Of a stretch of 54,081 nt of DNA, positions 43,453 to 52,477 are shown in pieces (the first letter of the stretch is position 1; each line of letters starts with the position of its first letter). Position numbers and translations under genes: made by a program. This DNA comes from Cecembia rubra. GTDB taxonomy: Bacteria > Bacteroidota > Bacteroidia > Cytophagales > Cyclobacteriaceae. Where the stretch lies: contig NZ_PYGF01000006.1 of the NCBI RefSeq assembly GCF_003014575.1, forward strand, positions 223,137 through 277,217, in the 5' to 3' direction. The notes under the pieces were generated by a model. The model ran no database searches and was not told where the DNA came from. It saw nothing but the letters and a program-made list of their open reading frames with translations.

Positions 43453-43791
43453 ATGAAATATAGCACGCTATTTTTCCACGGTCAGAAAATTGAGGTTTTC
43501 AATTCCTGGCTGGGAAAGGAAATCATCAAAATCAATGGAGAAGTTAAGTCAAGCAAATACTCCGTGTTTGGGACAACGCATCATTTCCAATTTGAAGATG
43601 CAAAAGGGGATTCCCATGAGTTTCAATTAAGTTTCAGGATAAATTTTACTGGAATAGTTTTGGATGTCTATTTGGATAAGCAGCCTGTAATTGTATCTCC
43701 GAACAATTCAAATTGGGCGACACTCTTTCTTTTCGCGGTCTCAGCCGGGGTGGTCATGTTCCTCTTTGGGTTTTTCAAGAATACATGTTAA
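43453..43791 (+). CDS. Small membrane-anchored protein of unknown function
   Basis: A 112-residue protein with a beta-rich N-terminal part (KYSTLFFHGQKIEVFNSWLGKEIIKINGEV) and a single hydrophobic helix near the C terminus (NWATLFLFAVSAGVVMFLFGFF). The soluble part alternates hydrophobic and polar residues, as in a small beta-sandwich. I do not recognise a family. It lies after a 46-residue membrane protein and may form a pair with it. Confidence 0.65.
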   Translation: MKYSTLFFHGQKIEVFNSWLGKEIIKINGEVKSSKYSVFGTTHHFQFEDAKGDSHEFQLSFRINFTGIVLDVYLDKQPVIVSPNNSNWATLFLFAVSAGVVMFLFGFFKNTC

Positions 43792-43959
43792 GATAATTTG
43801 GAATTTGCACCTATCTTCAGGCTGAATTTTCCAAAGAGGGATTCCGCTTATATCAAAGTACAGGACAAAAGCTTGTGTTTATTTTGGGAATAAGGATTGA
43901 AAACAAAAACATTTTAAGTCAATTTGAGTAGAATATTTAAAACTAATTTAATCTGGATT

Positions 43960-45288
43960 ATGAGAAAGTTTACCTTTTCGCTGATGCTGGGTCTCTTCCT
44001 GGCCATTTCAGTTTCAGCTCAAAACAAAATTGAATTCAGGGAATTCACTCTGGACAATGGCCTCCATGTAATTATGCATCAGGACAACAGTACTCCTATC
44101 GTGGCAGTTTCGGTACTGTATCATGTAGGATCCAAAAATGAAAGGCCAGACAGAACAGGATTTGCCCACTTTTTTGAGCACCTTCTTTTTGAAGGGACAG
44201 AAAATATTCCTAGAGGGGAATATATGAATAAAATTCAGGCTATTGGAGGGACACTCAATGCATTTACCTCAAATGATATTACTTACTACTATGAAATTGT
44301 GCCTTCCAATCAATTGGAGACAGCATTGTACATGGAGTCCGAAAGGATGTTGCACCCTAAAATAGATCAGGTAGGTGTTGATACCCAAAGGGAAGTAATT
44401 AAGGAGGAAAAAAGGCAGTCATATGATAACCGACCTTATGGTACCATTTTGTTGGAAACAATGAAACGCTCTTATTCAAAGCATCCCTATATGTGGCCTG
44501 TCATCGGCTCTATGGAGCACTTGGATGCGGCGCAATTGCAGGAATTTATGGATTTCCATAAGTCTTACTATGTGCCAAACAATGCTACTTTAACAATTGC
44601 AGGTGATATTGATTATGAACAAGCAGAAAAATGGGCTAGGGCTTATTTTGAAGAAATCCCAAAAGGACCTTCAGATTTTTATAGACCCAATATAACAGAA
44701 CCAAAGAAGACTGCTGAAATCAGAGATATCGTTTATGACAACATTCAGATACCTGCAATCATCCAGGCCTACAATCTTCCTCCCAAAACCCATTCGGATT
44801 CTTATGCTATGTCTATGCTTTCGACTTATCTGACAGGTGGCAATTCCTCTCTGATGACAAAAGAATTGGTTGACAGGCAGCAAAAAGCCTTGGGAGTTGC
44901 GGCAATTCCATTGGATCTGGAAGACGGGGGGATTTTCCTGATGTATGGTATTGCCAATATGGGTGTTGAACCCAAAGATCTTGAAAGTGAAATGGATGTT
45001 CTTTTAAAGAGAGTACAACAGGAAGGTATATCTGAGCGTGATTTCCAAAAATTGCAGAACATTATCGAAAATAATCTGGTAAGCAAAAACAGCTCCATGG
45101 CAGGAATCGCCCAAAATCTGTCACAAGCAAAGGTTTTCTATGGTGATACCAATTATATTAATCAAGAACTTGGTTATTATAGAAAAGTTACAAGAGAAGA
45201 CCTTCAGCGTGTTGCCAATGAATACTTAAATTTAGACGGAAGGGTGGTCTTGTATTATCTTCCAAAATCTGCCCAAGCTTCAGAGTAA
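43960..45288 (+). CDS. M16 family zinc metallopeptidase, active subunit
   Basis: A 442-residue secreted pitrilysin-like peptidase. A signal peptide (residues 1-20) ends VSAQ. The inverted zinc motif is intact: H70-FF-E73-H74 in GFAHFFEHLLFEG, with the downstream glutamate region around REVIKEEKRQS. The C-terminal half has the partner domain typical of M16B. An in-frame TTG at 43924 would add 12 residues before the signal, so I prefer ATG 43960. The next gene, 25 bases on, codes for a matching M16 protein that lacks the zinc motif, so the two likely form a heterodimer in the periplasm. Confidence 0.92.
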   Translation: MRKFTFSLMLGLFLAISVSAQNKIEFREFTLDNGLHVIMHQDNSTPIVAVSVLYHVGSKNERPDRTGFAHFFEHLLFEGTENIPRGEYMNKIQAIGGTLNAFTSNDITYYYEIVPSNQLETALYMESERMLHPKIDQVGVDTQREVIKEEKRQSYDNRPYGTILLETMKRSYSKHPYMWPVIGSMEHLDAAQLQEFMDFHKSYYVPNNATLTIAGDIDYEQAEKWARAYFEEIPKGPSDFYRPNITEPKKTAEIRDIVYDNIQIPAIIQAYNLPPKTHSDSYAMSMLSTYLTGGNSSLMTKELVDRQQKALGVAAIPLDLEDGGIFLMYGIANMGVEPKDLESEMDVLLKRVQQEGISERDFQKLQNIIENNLVSKNSSMAGIAQNLSQAKVFYGDTNYINQELGYYRKVTREDLQRVANEYLNLDGRVVLYYLPKSAQASE

Positions 45289-45313
45289 TTTTTCAACACA
45301 AAAAGATATTTAT

Positions 45314-47356
45314 ATGAAAAAGATATTCATTTATATACTTACGGTATTTATTGTTCAGGCTGGATTTGCTCAAGTGGACAGATCCAAATACCCTGACCCT
45401 TCACCGGCAAGAGAGATTAAATTAGGAAACGCCGATTCTTTTGTTTTACCCAATGGACTTAAAGTTTTTGTGGTTGAAAACAGAAAACTCCCACGTGTTG
45501 CTTTTTCCTTGGTATTAGAAAGGGATCCGATATTGGAAGGAGAAAAAGCCGGGATGTTGGGAATGGTTGGAGAGATGTTGACTGGAGGAACTACCAACAG
45601 GACCAAAGATCAGCTGGATGAGGAAGTGGATTTTATAGGAGCTTCCTTGAGCGCAAGCTCAACTTCGGTGTTTGCTTCATCATTAAAAAAACACCAGGAA
45701 ACTATCCTACAGTTGATGACAGATGTGCTTTACAATCCTGTTTTTCCCCAGGAAGAATTGGATAAGCTGAAAAAGCAAGCCGTTTCAGGTTTAGCAGCAA
45801 GTAAGGATGATCCAAATGCCATTTCTTCCAGATTGGCTTCAGCCATGAACTTTGGTAAAAACCATCCCTATGGGGAAATGCAGTCTGAAGCCAGTATAAA
45901 CAATATCAGTGTGGAGGACATTAAAGGGTATTATCAGACCTATTTCAAGCCGAATATCGCCTATCTTGCCATAGTAGGAGATATTACTAAAGCTGAGGCC
46001 CAGGCATTGGCGAATAAATATTTTGCTTCTTGGAAAAGGGGAGATGTACCTACCAAAACATTCCCTTTACCTCAGGCACCATCCCAAAACAAAGTAGCAT
46101 TGGTAGATCGCTCAGCTTCTGTTCAATCGGTGGTGAATATTACTTACCCAATGGAAATGAGCCTTTCACATCCGGATTATCTAGCTACACGTGTGCTGAA
46201 TTATATTTTGGGTGGAGGCTCTTCTTCGAGATTATTTATGAACCTTAGAGAAGACAAAGGTTATACCTATGGGGCATATTCGTCTATTGGTTCAGATAAA
46301 TTGGTAACTACTTTTAGGGCATCAGCAAGTGTCAAGCAAACCGCTACTGATTCCGCTATCAATGAGATGATTTACGAAATCAGGAACTTAAGGGACAATG
46401 GAGTTACTGCCAAAGAGCTTGAAGATGCAAAAGCAAATTTGAGTGGTTCCTTTGGGAGGTCATTGGAGAGTCCATCCACCATTGCCAACTTTGCGATCAA
46501 TATGGAAAGATATAATCTGCCCGCAGATTTCTATGCCACTTACCTGCAGCGCTTGAATGCCCTGACTGTTGAGGATATCAATGCTTCTGCCAAAAAGTTT
46601 TTGAAACCTGATAATATGTACATCACTGTAGTCGGCAATGGATCGGTAATCCAAGAGAGTCTTATGGCATTTGGGGAAGTACAAAGATTCACCAATATGG
46701 CTGACGAAGAGCGTCAGATTGCGATTAGCTCAGACATTACTGCCGCAGGTGTAATTTCAAGGTATATCAATAGTATTGGTGGTGAGGATAAAGTGAAAGC
46801 AATAAAAACCTCTAAATTGGATGCAGTAGCTGAAATTCAGGGTATGAAGCTGAACATGTTGTATGTGTATGATGAAAATCAGGAAGCTTTTTCCAACAAA
46901 ATTATGATGATGGGCAATGTGGCCAGCAATACAGTAATCAAAAATGGAAAAGCAACCATTACAGCAATGGGGCAGAAACAAGAATTGACAGATGAACAGT
47001 ATGAGTCCTTAAAAATGAGTATGTTCATTTTTCCAGAGCTGCATTTTGAAGATTTAGGTTATTCTGTGGAATTGGACGGTGTCAAGGATGTTGATGGGAA
47101 AAATGCTTACAAAGTGGTAATTTCTAATCCGACCGGATCTACTCAGGCTTATTACTATAGCGTAGATTCTGGATTGAAAATAAAGAGTGAAAGTGCAGAA
47201 GCCGGTGAAACTTTTTATAATGATTATCAAGATGTGGACGGGGTACTTTATCCTATGTCAATGTTGGTAAAATCACCTGCTATTCCTATGCCACTTGAAT
47301 CAAAAGTAGAAAAAATCAAATTTAATGTAGAAATTTCCGAAGAGGATTTTAGATAA
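45314..47356 (+). CDS. M16 peptidase-like protein, inactive subunit with extra C-terminal domain
   Basis: A 680-residue secreted protein with a signal peptide (ends GFAQ, residue 20). Residues 25-460 are an M16 fold, but the place of HxxEH reads MLGMVGEML, so zinc binding is lost. The R/Y substrate motif of the second M16 half is kept (NLREDKGYTYGAYSS). Residues about 475-680 form an added domain (INSIGGEDKVKAIKTSKL to the end) clearly homologous to the whole mature protein encoded by the next gene. The design fits a non-catalytic M16B partner of the enzyme upstream, with a binding module attached. A terminator follows. Confidence 0.88.
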   Translation: MKKIFIYILTVFIVQAGFAQVDRSKYPDPSPAREIKLGNADSFVLPNGLKVFVVENRKLPRVAFSLVLERDPILEGEKAGMLGMVGEMLTGGTTNRTKDQLDEEVDFIGASLSASSTSVFASSLKKHQETILQLMTDVLYNPVFPQEELDKLKKQAVSGLAASKDDPNAISSRLASAMNFGKNHPYGEMQSEASINNISVEDIKGYYQTYFKPNIAYLAIVGDITKAEAQALANKYFASWKRGDVPTKTFPLPQAPSQNKVALVDRSASVQSVVNITYPMEMSLSHPDYLATRVLNYILGGGSSSRLFMNLREDKGYTYGAYSSIGSDKLVTTFRASASVKQTATDSAINEMIYEIRNLRDNGVTAKELEDAKANLSGSFGRSLESPSTIANFAINMERYNLPADFYATYLQRLNALTVEDINASAKKFLKPDNMYITVVGNGSVIQESLMAFGEVQRFTNMADEERQIAISSDITAAGVISRYINSIGGEDKVKAIKTSKLDAVAEIQGMKLNMLYVYDENQEAFSNKIMMMGNVASNTVIKNGKATITAMGQKQELTDEQYESLKMSMFIFPELHFEDLGYSVELDGVKDVDGKNAYKVVISNPTGSTQAYYYSVDSGLKIKSESAEAGETFYNDYQDVDGVLYPMSMLVKSPAIPMPLESKVEKIKFNVEISEEDFR

Positions 47357-47364
47357 TTATAGTT

Positions 47365-47393
47365 AAAAGGGAGAATTTCTCCCTTTTCTTTTT
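47365..47393 (+). terminator. Rho-independent terminator
   Basis: AAAAGGGAGAA and TTCTCCCTTTT are exact reverse complements with a one-base centre (a realistic fold opens the central A/T pairs into a loop), followed by a T-rich tail. It lies nine bases after the stop of the M16-like gene. Confidence 0.8.
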
Positions 47394-47420
47394 ACATTTA
47401 AGGAATTTAAATCAAAGCAT

Positions 47421-48137
47421 ATGAAAAAATTTTTCTCATTTATGGTTTCTCTATTGTTAGGGATAGTGATTTCTGTCCAGGCCAATTATGGCCTGACTAA
47501 TACTCCAACTGAAGACAACGACCCTCAGGAAGTAATTGCAAGGTATATCGAAGCGATTGGTGGCAGAGAAAATGTAGCTAAAATTAAAAACTCAGTGATG
47601 GTAATGGAAGCTGAAGTGCAGGGAATGAAGATTGAGATTAAGGGAATTGCAGATCAGGAAAATGGACGATTTGTCCAGGAGACTTCCGTAATGGGAAATG
47701 TGGCATCCAGGACTGTCTTGGCCAATGGCAAAGGTAAAATGGTAGCTATGGGCCAGGAACAACAAATTCCAGAGGAAATGATTACACTGATGAAAACCCA
47801 GACTTATGTTTTTCCTGAGGAGCATTACAGTGCTTTGGGATTTAATTTGGAATTGCAGGGTACGGAAGACATAGACGGAGAGCAGGCCCATAAATTGATC
47901 ATTACTGCTCCCAATGGAATCAAAACTGTAGAATACTACTCTGTGAAATCAAACCTCAAGTTAAGAACAAGTTCTGAGGCTACAGGTGACATCACCTATA
48001 GCGACTATCAGGTAGTGGACGGTGTAAAGGTTCCTAAAAGGATGACCATTAAAAATCCAATGATGCCTATGGCTTTGGAAGCGAATGTTATTTCCATAAG
48101 TTTCAATCAATCACTAACTGATGAACAATTTAAATGA
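47421..48137 (+). CDS. Secreted protein, related to the C-terminal domain of the preceding M16-like protein
   Basis: A 238-residue protein with a signal peptide (FFSFMVSLLLGIVISVQA). The mature part aligns with residues 475-680 of the neighbouring M16-like protein: shared words include MGNVAS, AMGQ, FPE, YYSV, DYQ and VDGV in the same order. The beta-rich pattern suggests an outer-membrane lipoprotein-sorting (LolA-like) or START-like half barrel, but I cannot fix the fold. No lipobox is present, so it is likely periplasmic. It has its own transcription unit between two terminators. Confidence 0.82.
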   Translation: MKKFFSFMVSLLLGIVISVQANYGLTNTPTEDNDPQEVIARYIEAIGGRENVAKIKNSVMVMEAEVQGMKIEIKGIADQENGRFVQETSVMGNVASRTVLANGKGKMVAMGQEQQIPEEMITLMKTQTYVFPEEHYSALGFNLELQGTEDIDGEQAHKLIITAPNGIKTVEYYSVKSNLKLRTSSEATGDITYSDYQVVDGVKVPKRMTIKNPMMPMALEANVISISFNQSLTDEQFK

Positions 48138-48339
48138 TTCTATTAGTTGGATAGCCGCAATGATTCCAGTAATCATTATAAAGACGGTTTTTATCCAGAC
48201 TGATAATTATTGATATTGGATATGCCTCGTCAGACAAGTTTTACATGGATATTGATCCTAATTTAAAGGTAAATTCCATGAAATTCAGTTAGTGGTATGA
48301 TGGCAAAAAATCATATTCAATTCTTAAATATTTGCAAAG

Positions 48340-48377
48340 GAGTCCAAGGTCTTTCAAATCTTGGACTCTTACTTTTT
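48340..48377 (+). terminator. Rho-independent terminator
   Basis: GAGTCCAAG (48340-48348) and CTTGGACTC (48360-48368) form a perfect 9-base stem, then TTACTTTTT. It ends the upstream plus-strand unit, and lies 15 bases from the convergent M61 gene end. Confidence 0.85.
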
Positions 48378-48391
48378 GGGTATAATCCCAG

Positions 48392-50074
48392 TTAAATGTT
48401 TTGATTCCCCATCCATTTTTCTCTTAAAAAAGTTGATGTTGTAATTAGCAGATTTACTATTGGATAAAATGGGGCTGATGGGTCTTTCTGAAGATTAATG
48501 ATAAGTTCTCTGCCAAAACGGTCAACTCTTATAATTAAGCATTCTTCAACTTGAAGCGCTTCTGGGGAAAATGGTTTTTGGTTTATGCTCAGAATTTTAT
48601 CGCCTATCATCATTGAAAAATATGCCATGGACTCAGGATGGATATGTGTGACTTTCCCCTCCTGTTCACACCTTATGCCCCAATGATGCAATAATGGCCC
48701 GGAGGTATAATCAAATGTAAGCGCTATGCCCATCCATGCCAATTGTTTCTGCAGTTCTGGAAGGAGATCCTTGCCGGGGCTGGAAAACAATTCAATAAAA
48801 TCTTTCATTTCTTGGGAATGGCCGCTTTCAGTTTTCAAAAGTCCATAAAAATCTGTCATGGAATACCCTGAACCGGATTTCCCAAACCTTTCCCACATGA
48901 ATTTCATTACTCGGGATAGGGAAGATCCATTTTTATGTAAAATCAGATCAAGGCATAGAGAAATCAGTACACCTCGATTGTAGATATTCACTTTTTTATC
49001 CGGTATGCCAGCTTTATACCCATCCAGCCAAAGATCCAAACTTGAGTCAAGAATGGATTGATTTCTCCAGCCAAATTGATCTATTTCTTTTTGTGTCTGC
49101 TTTTGAAGTATTTTCAGGTAATCTTCCAATGCAAAATATCCTGATTTTAACAGAAACAAATCTCCCATGTAGGTGGTAACTCCTTCTAGGACCAAACCTG
49201 AATCCAAATATGTTTCCTTGGAAAGATCATAAGGCCTCATTTCCTTTGGGCGAATCCTGCAGACATTCCAAAAGTGATACAATTCATGAGAACTTACTCC
49301 AATTAGTTCGTCCAATTCTTTTTTCTCCTTCAAAGACTTGGCCGGACCAAAAGTAATGACGGTAGAGAATGCATGCTCCACACCATGATAATGCTTATAT
49401 GGCAATAGTTGGAAAATAAAGTGATAATTTTCTGCTGGAAATTCTCCAAATGCCTGGATTTGTTTTTCGGTAAATTTTCTGAACACGTTAATAAAATAAT
49501 CCACCTCAAAATGGATCTCTCCATTAAACCAAAGGTGGAAAGTGCTGTTCTTTACCTGGTAGGAATGATGCTTTAGATCGATAGATGCCAATAATGGACT
49601 ATCCATTAAAGACTGGTAGTTTTGGGCATTCCAGGAATTTTTCCCTGTTTTTTCCATGGAAGTTGCTACTTGGTAAGTTTCAGGGATTTTGATTTCTATG
49701 TTTATTTTTTCATCTTGAATCTCCAAAACATCAAAAGCAAAATTGCTGAAATTAAGGTACAGCTGGGTGTCATCTGACCATGATCCACCGGCATCCATCT
49801 GATTGCAATAAAATTGATATTTGATTTGGTATGTACCTGCTTCAATAGCCTGAAAGAGCCATAAGTCTTTAGATTTCTTGGACCAACCGATTGGTTTGCC
49901 TTCAAAACTCACATTAAAACCTCTTATTTTCTGGGCATAATTGGCCAATTCATATCTTCCCGGTCTCCAAGCCGCCAGTTGAAGATGAACAACCTGATCG
50001 GCATAACAGTTGATTTCAAGGCAGATGTCAATATATTGGGAGCAATTTGATTGACGGGAGATTTGATAATGCAT
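48392..50074 (-). CDS. M61 family metallopeptidase with PDZ domain
   Basis: A 560-residue glycyl-aminopeptidase-like protein. The N-terminal beta domain starts MHYQISRQSNCSQYIDICLEI and contains LAAWRPGRYELANYAQKI, a mark of M61. The catalytic domain has the zinc motif SSHELYHFW (HExxH). Residues about 470-545 form a PDZ domain (LHHWGIRCEQEGKVTHIHPESMAYF). The frame is open up to 50518, but I place the start at 50074: the upstream part crosses the rpmH gene and its promoter, and its sequence is not family-like. No signal peptide is seen at this start. It is the only clear minus-strand gene in the window. Confidence 0.88.
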   Translation of the reverse strand: MHYQISRQSNCSQYIDICLEINCYADQVVHLQLAAWRPGRYELANYAQKIRGFNVSFEGKPIGWSKKSKDLWLFQAIEAGTYQIKYQFYCNQMDAGGSWSDDTQLYLNFSNFAFDVLEIQDEKINIEIKIPETYQVATSMEKTGKNSWNAQNYQSLMDSPLLASIDLKHHSYQVKNSTFHLWFNGEIHFEVDYFINVFRKFTEKQIQAFGEFPAENYHFIFQLLPYKHYHGVEHAFSTVITFGPAKSLKEKKELDELIGVSSHELYHFWNVCRIRPKEMRPYDLSKETYLDSGLVLEGVTTYMGDLFLLKSGYFALEDYLKILQKQTQKEIDQFGWRNQSILDSSLDLWLDGYKAGIPDKKVNIYNRGVLISLCLDLILHKNGSSLSRVMKFMWERFGKSGSGYSMTDFYGLLKTESGHSQEMKDFIELFSSPGKDLLPELQKQLAWMGIALTFDYTSGPLLHHWGIRCEQEGKVTHIHPESMAYFSMMIGDKILSINQKPFSPEALQVEECLIIRVDRFGRELIINLQKDPSAPFYPIVNLLITTSTFLREKWMGNQNI

Positions 50075-50113
50075 TTTCTTTTCTCTTGATCCAAAACAAA
50101 AGTAATTGTCCCG

Positions 50114-50144
50114 TTTGTAAATAAAAAAAAGGTGTCTATCTTTG
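50114..50144 (+). promoter_or_regulatory. rpmH-rnpA promoter
   Basis: TTTG (50114-50117), 19 bases, then TATCTTTG (50137-50144) is a perfect match to the Bacteroidota promoter. Transcription would begin near 50150, about 60 bases before rpmH. Confidence 0.85.
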
Positions 50145-50212
50145 CAGTCCTTTTGTAGGAAATCCTCTGGGGAATGAATTAGGAAAGCATCAAGATTTAA
50201 AAGCATAGCGTC

Positions 50213-50371
50213 ATGAAAAGAACATTTCAGCCTTCTCGTAGAAAAAGAAGAAACAAACACGGTTTCAGACTTAGAATGTCTACTGCCAATGGTAGAAGAG
50301 TATTGAAATCCAGAAGAGCAAAAGGAAGACATAAGCTTACTGTTTCTTCTGAGAAAACATTGAAGAAGTAA
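50213..50371 (+). CDS. rpmH: 50S ribosomal protein L34
   Basis: A 52-residue basic protein: [20 protein letters not shown], then [20 protein letters not shown] and [12 protein letters not shown]. This is the conserved L34 sequence from end to end. It precedes rnpA, as in most bacteria. The gene lies opposite to an open minus-strand frame that extends the M61 gene, so it can be missed by automatic callers. Confidence 0.97.
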   Translation: MKRTFQPSRRKRRNKHGFRLRMSTANGRRVLKSRRAKGRHKLTVSSEKTLKK

Positions 50372-50420
50372 TCCTTGCAGGTTCGCTTTCGTATTGTTAA
50401 TATACGTCAAAGAAAATGCA

Positions 50421-50810
50421 ATGAATTTCAGACTTCCAAAGAATGAAAGATTACATTCTAAAAAGTTAATAAAGGAACTTTTTGACAAAGGTTCCTCTTT
50501 TTTTTTATATCCTATCAAGGTTCTGATATTGGATGCCCCTCAAGATGTTCAGGAAACCCATCAGGTACTTTTTTCCGTTTCAAAGAAAAAGATCAAAAAA
50601 GCTATTGACCGGAATCTAGTCAAAAGGAGGTTGAAAGAAGCCTACCGGCTCAATAAGTCTGAAATTTTGGCAAATATCGAGACAAAGAAATTAATTGGTC
50701 TGATTTATGTATCCCCTGAAATTGCTACATTTCAGGTGATAGAACAAAAAATGAAAAAAGTTCTCTACAAAATTGCAGAGACCCAGCAATCCTCAAATAC
50801 CGATTCATGA
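50421..50810 (+). CDS. rnpA: Ribonuclease P protein component
   Basis: A 129-residue basic protein that assists the RNase P RNA in cutting tRNA 5' leaders. The conserved RNR motif region is IKKAIDRNLVKRRLKEAYRLNK. The N terminus MNFRLPKNERLHSKKLIKELFDKG fits the family, so I chose the ATG at 50421 over an upstream in-frame TTG (50394). It lies 49 bases after rpmH and overlaps the next gene by four bases (ATGA). Confidence 0.93.
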   Translation: MNFRLPKNERLHSKKLIKELFDKGSSFFLYPIKVLILDAPQDVQETHQVLFSVSKKKIKKAIDRNLVKRRLKEAYRLNKSEILANIETKKLIGLIYVSPEIATFQVIEQKMKKVLYKIAETQQSSNTDS

Positions 50811-52471
50811 AATTTAACCAAAGAAAACCGCTTCTGATTGTGCTTGCTGTGCTGATTTCAGCAGGCCTGCTCTTTTCTTTTGTCAACAAGAATGACAGGC
50901 TTTTTGCTATAGCTAAAAATCTGGACATTTTTGCTTCTCTAATAAGGGAATTGGATTCTTATTATGTCGATGAAATTGACCCAGATCATCTGGTAAGCAT
51001 TGGAATCAATGCCATGCTTGAGGAGTTGGATCCGTATACAGAATTTATACCTGAGGAAAATTCTGATGATTTTAGGTTGCTTACAACTGGGGAATACGGT
51101 GGAGTAGGTGCATTGATTGGCAACAGGACTGGGGTAAATATGATCCTTATGCCATATAAAGGATTTCCTGCCCAGGCAGGTGGTCTTAGGATTGGTGATG
51201 AATTTTTGAAAGTAGATACTGTTGATGTAAGGAAAAAGGAAACTTCTGAAATTTCAAGGCTATTGAAAGGCCCGGCCAATACACCTGTATTTGTACAGGT
51301 TAAAAGAGGTGAAGATACCATATCGGTGAATCTTACCAGAAGGAAAATTGTCATCAGCAATGTTCCTTATTATGGAAAAATTAATAACCATACCGGTTAT
51401 ATCAAACTTACCGATTTTACTACCAATGCTGCCGCCGATGTCAGAAGGGCTTTTCTGGATTTAAAATCTCAGGGTATTACCAGTTTGGTACTAGATGTGA
51501 GAGACAATCCAGGGGGAATTCTTAAAGAAGCAGTTGAGATCGTCAACCTTTTTATTCCCAAAGGGAAAGAGGTAGTAAGAACAATCGGAAAAATCGAGAA
51601 TGTGAATGTGGTTTATAAAACCACCAAATCTCCTGTAGATAAGGATATCCCTATTGTAGTTTTGATCAATGAAAGGAGTGCATCAGCAGCTGAAATTGTG
51701 GCAGGTGCACTTCAGGATTATGACAGAGCAGTATTGATAGGTAGAAAGACTTTTGGAAAAGGGCTGGTACAGACTACAGTTCCGCTTTCTTACAATTCCC
51801 AGGTGAAAGTCACTACCGCAAAATATTACATTCCTAGCGGAAGGTGTATACAGGCTATAGACTATAGCAAAAAAGACGAGAATGGTAATTCCAATTCAGT
51901 ACCGGATTCTTTGAGAAATGAATTCAAGACAAAAAACGGAAGGATAGTCCTTGATGGGGCAGGTATAGAACCGGATTTGAAGGTGGATTCGAAATCATTT
52001 GCCCCGATTACCTTTAGCTTGGTGGCAAGAAATCTGATTTTTAGCTTTGGCAACGAGTACTTTCGGAAAAATGATCAAATACCATCTCCGAGGGAATTTG
52101 ATGTAGATGATAACCTATATAAGGAATTTGTGACCTGGCTCGAGGGTAAAGAATACGATTATACTACTTATACAGAGAAAAGTTTAGAGGATTTGGTAAA
52201 ATATGCCAAAAGAGAGCCGTATTACGAAGATGTCAAAAGTCTAATAGAAGAACTGGAGAAGAAGGTCAACCATAGTAAGGAGAAGGATCTGATTACCCAT
52301 CAATCTGAGATTAAGGAGGCATTGAGAGAAGAATTGATATCTAGGTATTACTATCAGGAGGGGATCGTGGAGGCATCTCTTAAGAATGATGAGGAAATTA
52401 AGAAAGCCATTGGTGTTTTATCCAATCAACAAGAGATTCAGAAAATTTTGACTGCCTCTGTAAAGAAGTAA
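50807..52471 (+). CDS. S41 family C-terminal processing peptidase
   Basis: A 554-residue envelope protease of the CtpA type. An N-terminal membrane anchor (LLIVLAVLISAGLLFSFV) is followed by an N-terminal helical part and a PDZ domain (about 95-170, with GEYGGVGALIG and PAQAGGLRIGDEFLKVD). The S41 catalytic core has ERSASAAEIVAGALQDYDRA with the serine at 293 and GRKTFGKGLVQT with Lys318, the usual 25 residues apart. It is translationally coupled to rnpA. Confidence 0.92.
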   Translation: MKFNQRKPLLIVLAVLISAGLLFSFVNKNDRLFAIAKNLDIFASLIRELDSYYVDEIDPDHLVSIGINAMLEELDPYTEFIPEENSDDFRLLTTGEYGGVGALIGNRTGVNMILMPYKGFPAQAGGLRIGDEFLKVDTVDVRKKETSEISRLLKGPANTPVFVQVKRGEDTISVNLTRRKIVISNVPYYGKINNHTGYIKLTDFTTNAAADVRRAFLDLKSQGITSLVLDVRDNPGGILKEAVEIVNLFIPKGKEVVRTIGKIENVNVVYKTTKSPVDKDIPIVVLINERSASAAEIVAGALQDYDRAVLIGRKTFGKGLVQTTVPLSYNSQVKVTTAKYYIPSGRCIQAIDYSKKDENGNSNSVPDSLRNEFKTKNGRIVLDGAGIEPDLKVDSKSFAPITFSLVARNLIFSFGNEYFRKNDQIPSPREFDVDDNLYKEFVTWLEGKEYDYTTYTEKSLEDLVKYAKREPYYEDVKSLIEELEKKVNHSKEKDLITHQSEIKEALREELISRYYYQEGIVEASLKNDEEIKKAIGVLSNQQEIQKILTASVKK

Positions 52472-52477
52472 TTTCAT

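Noticed and set aside
50075-50518. N-terminal extension of the minus-strand M61 gene
   Set aside because: It runs through rpmH and its promoter on the other strand, and its sequence shows no M61 features; the conserved N terminus begins at 50074.
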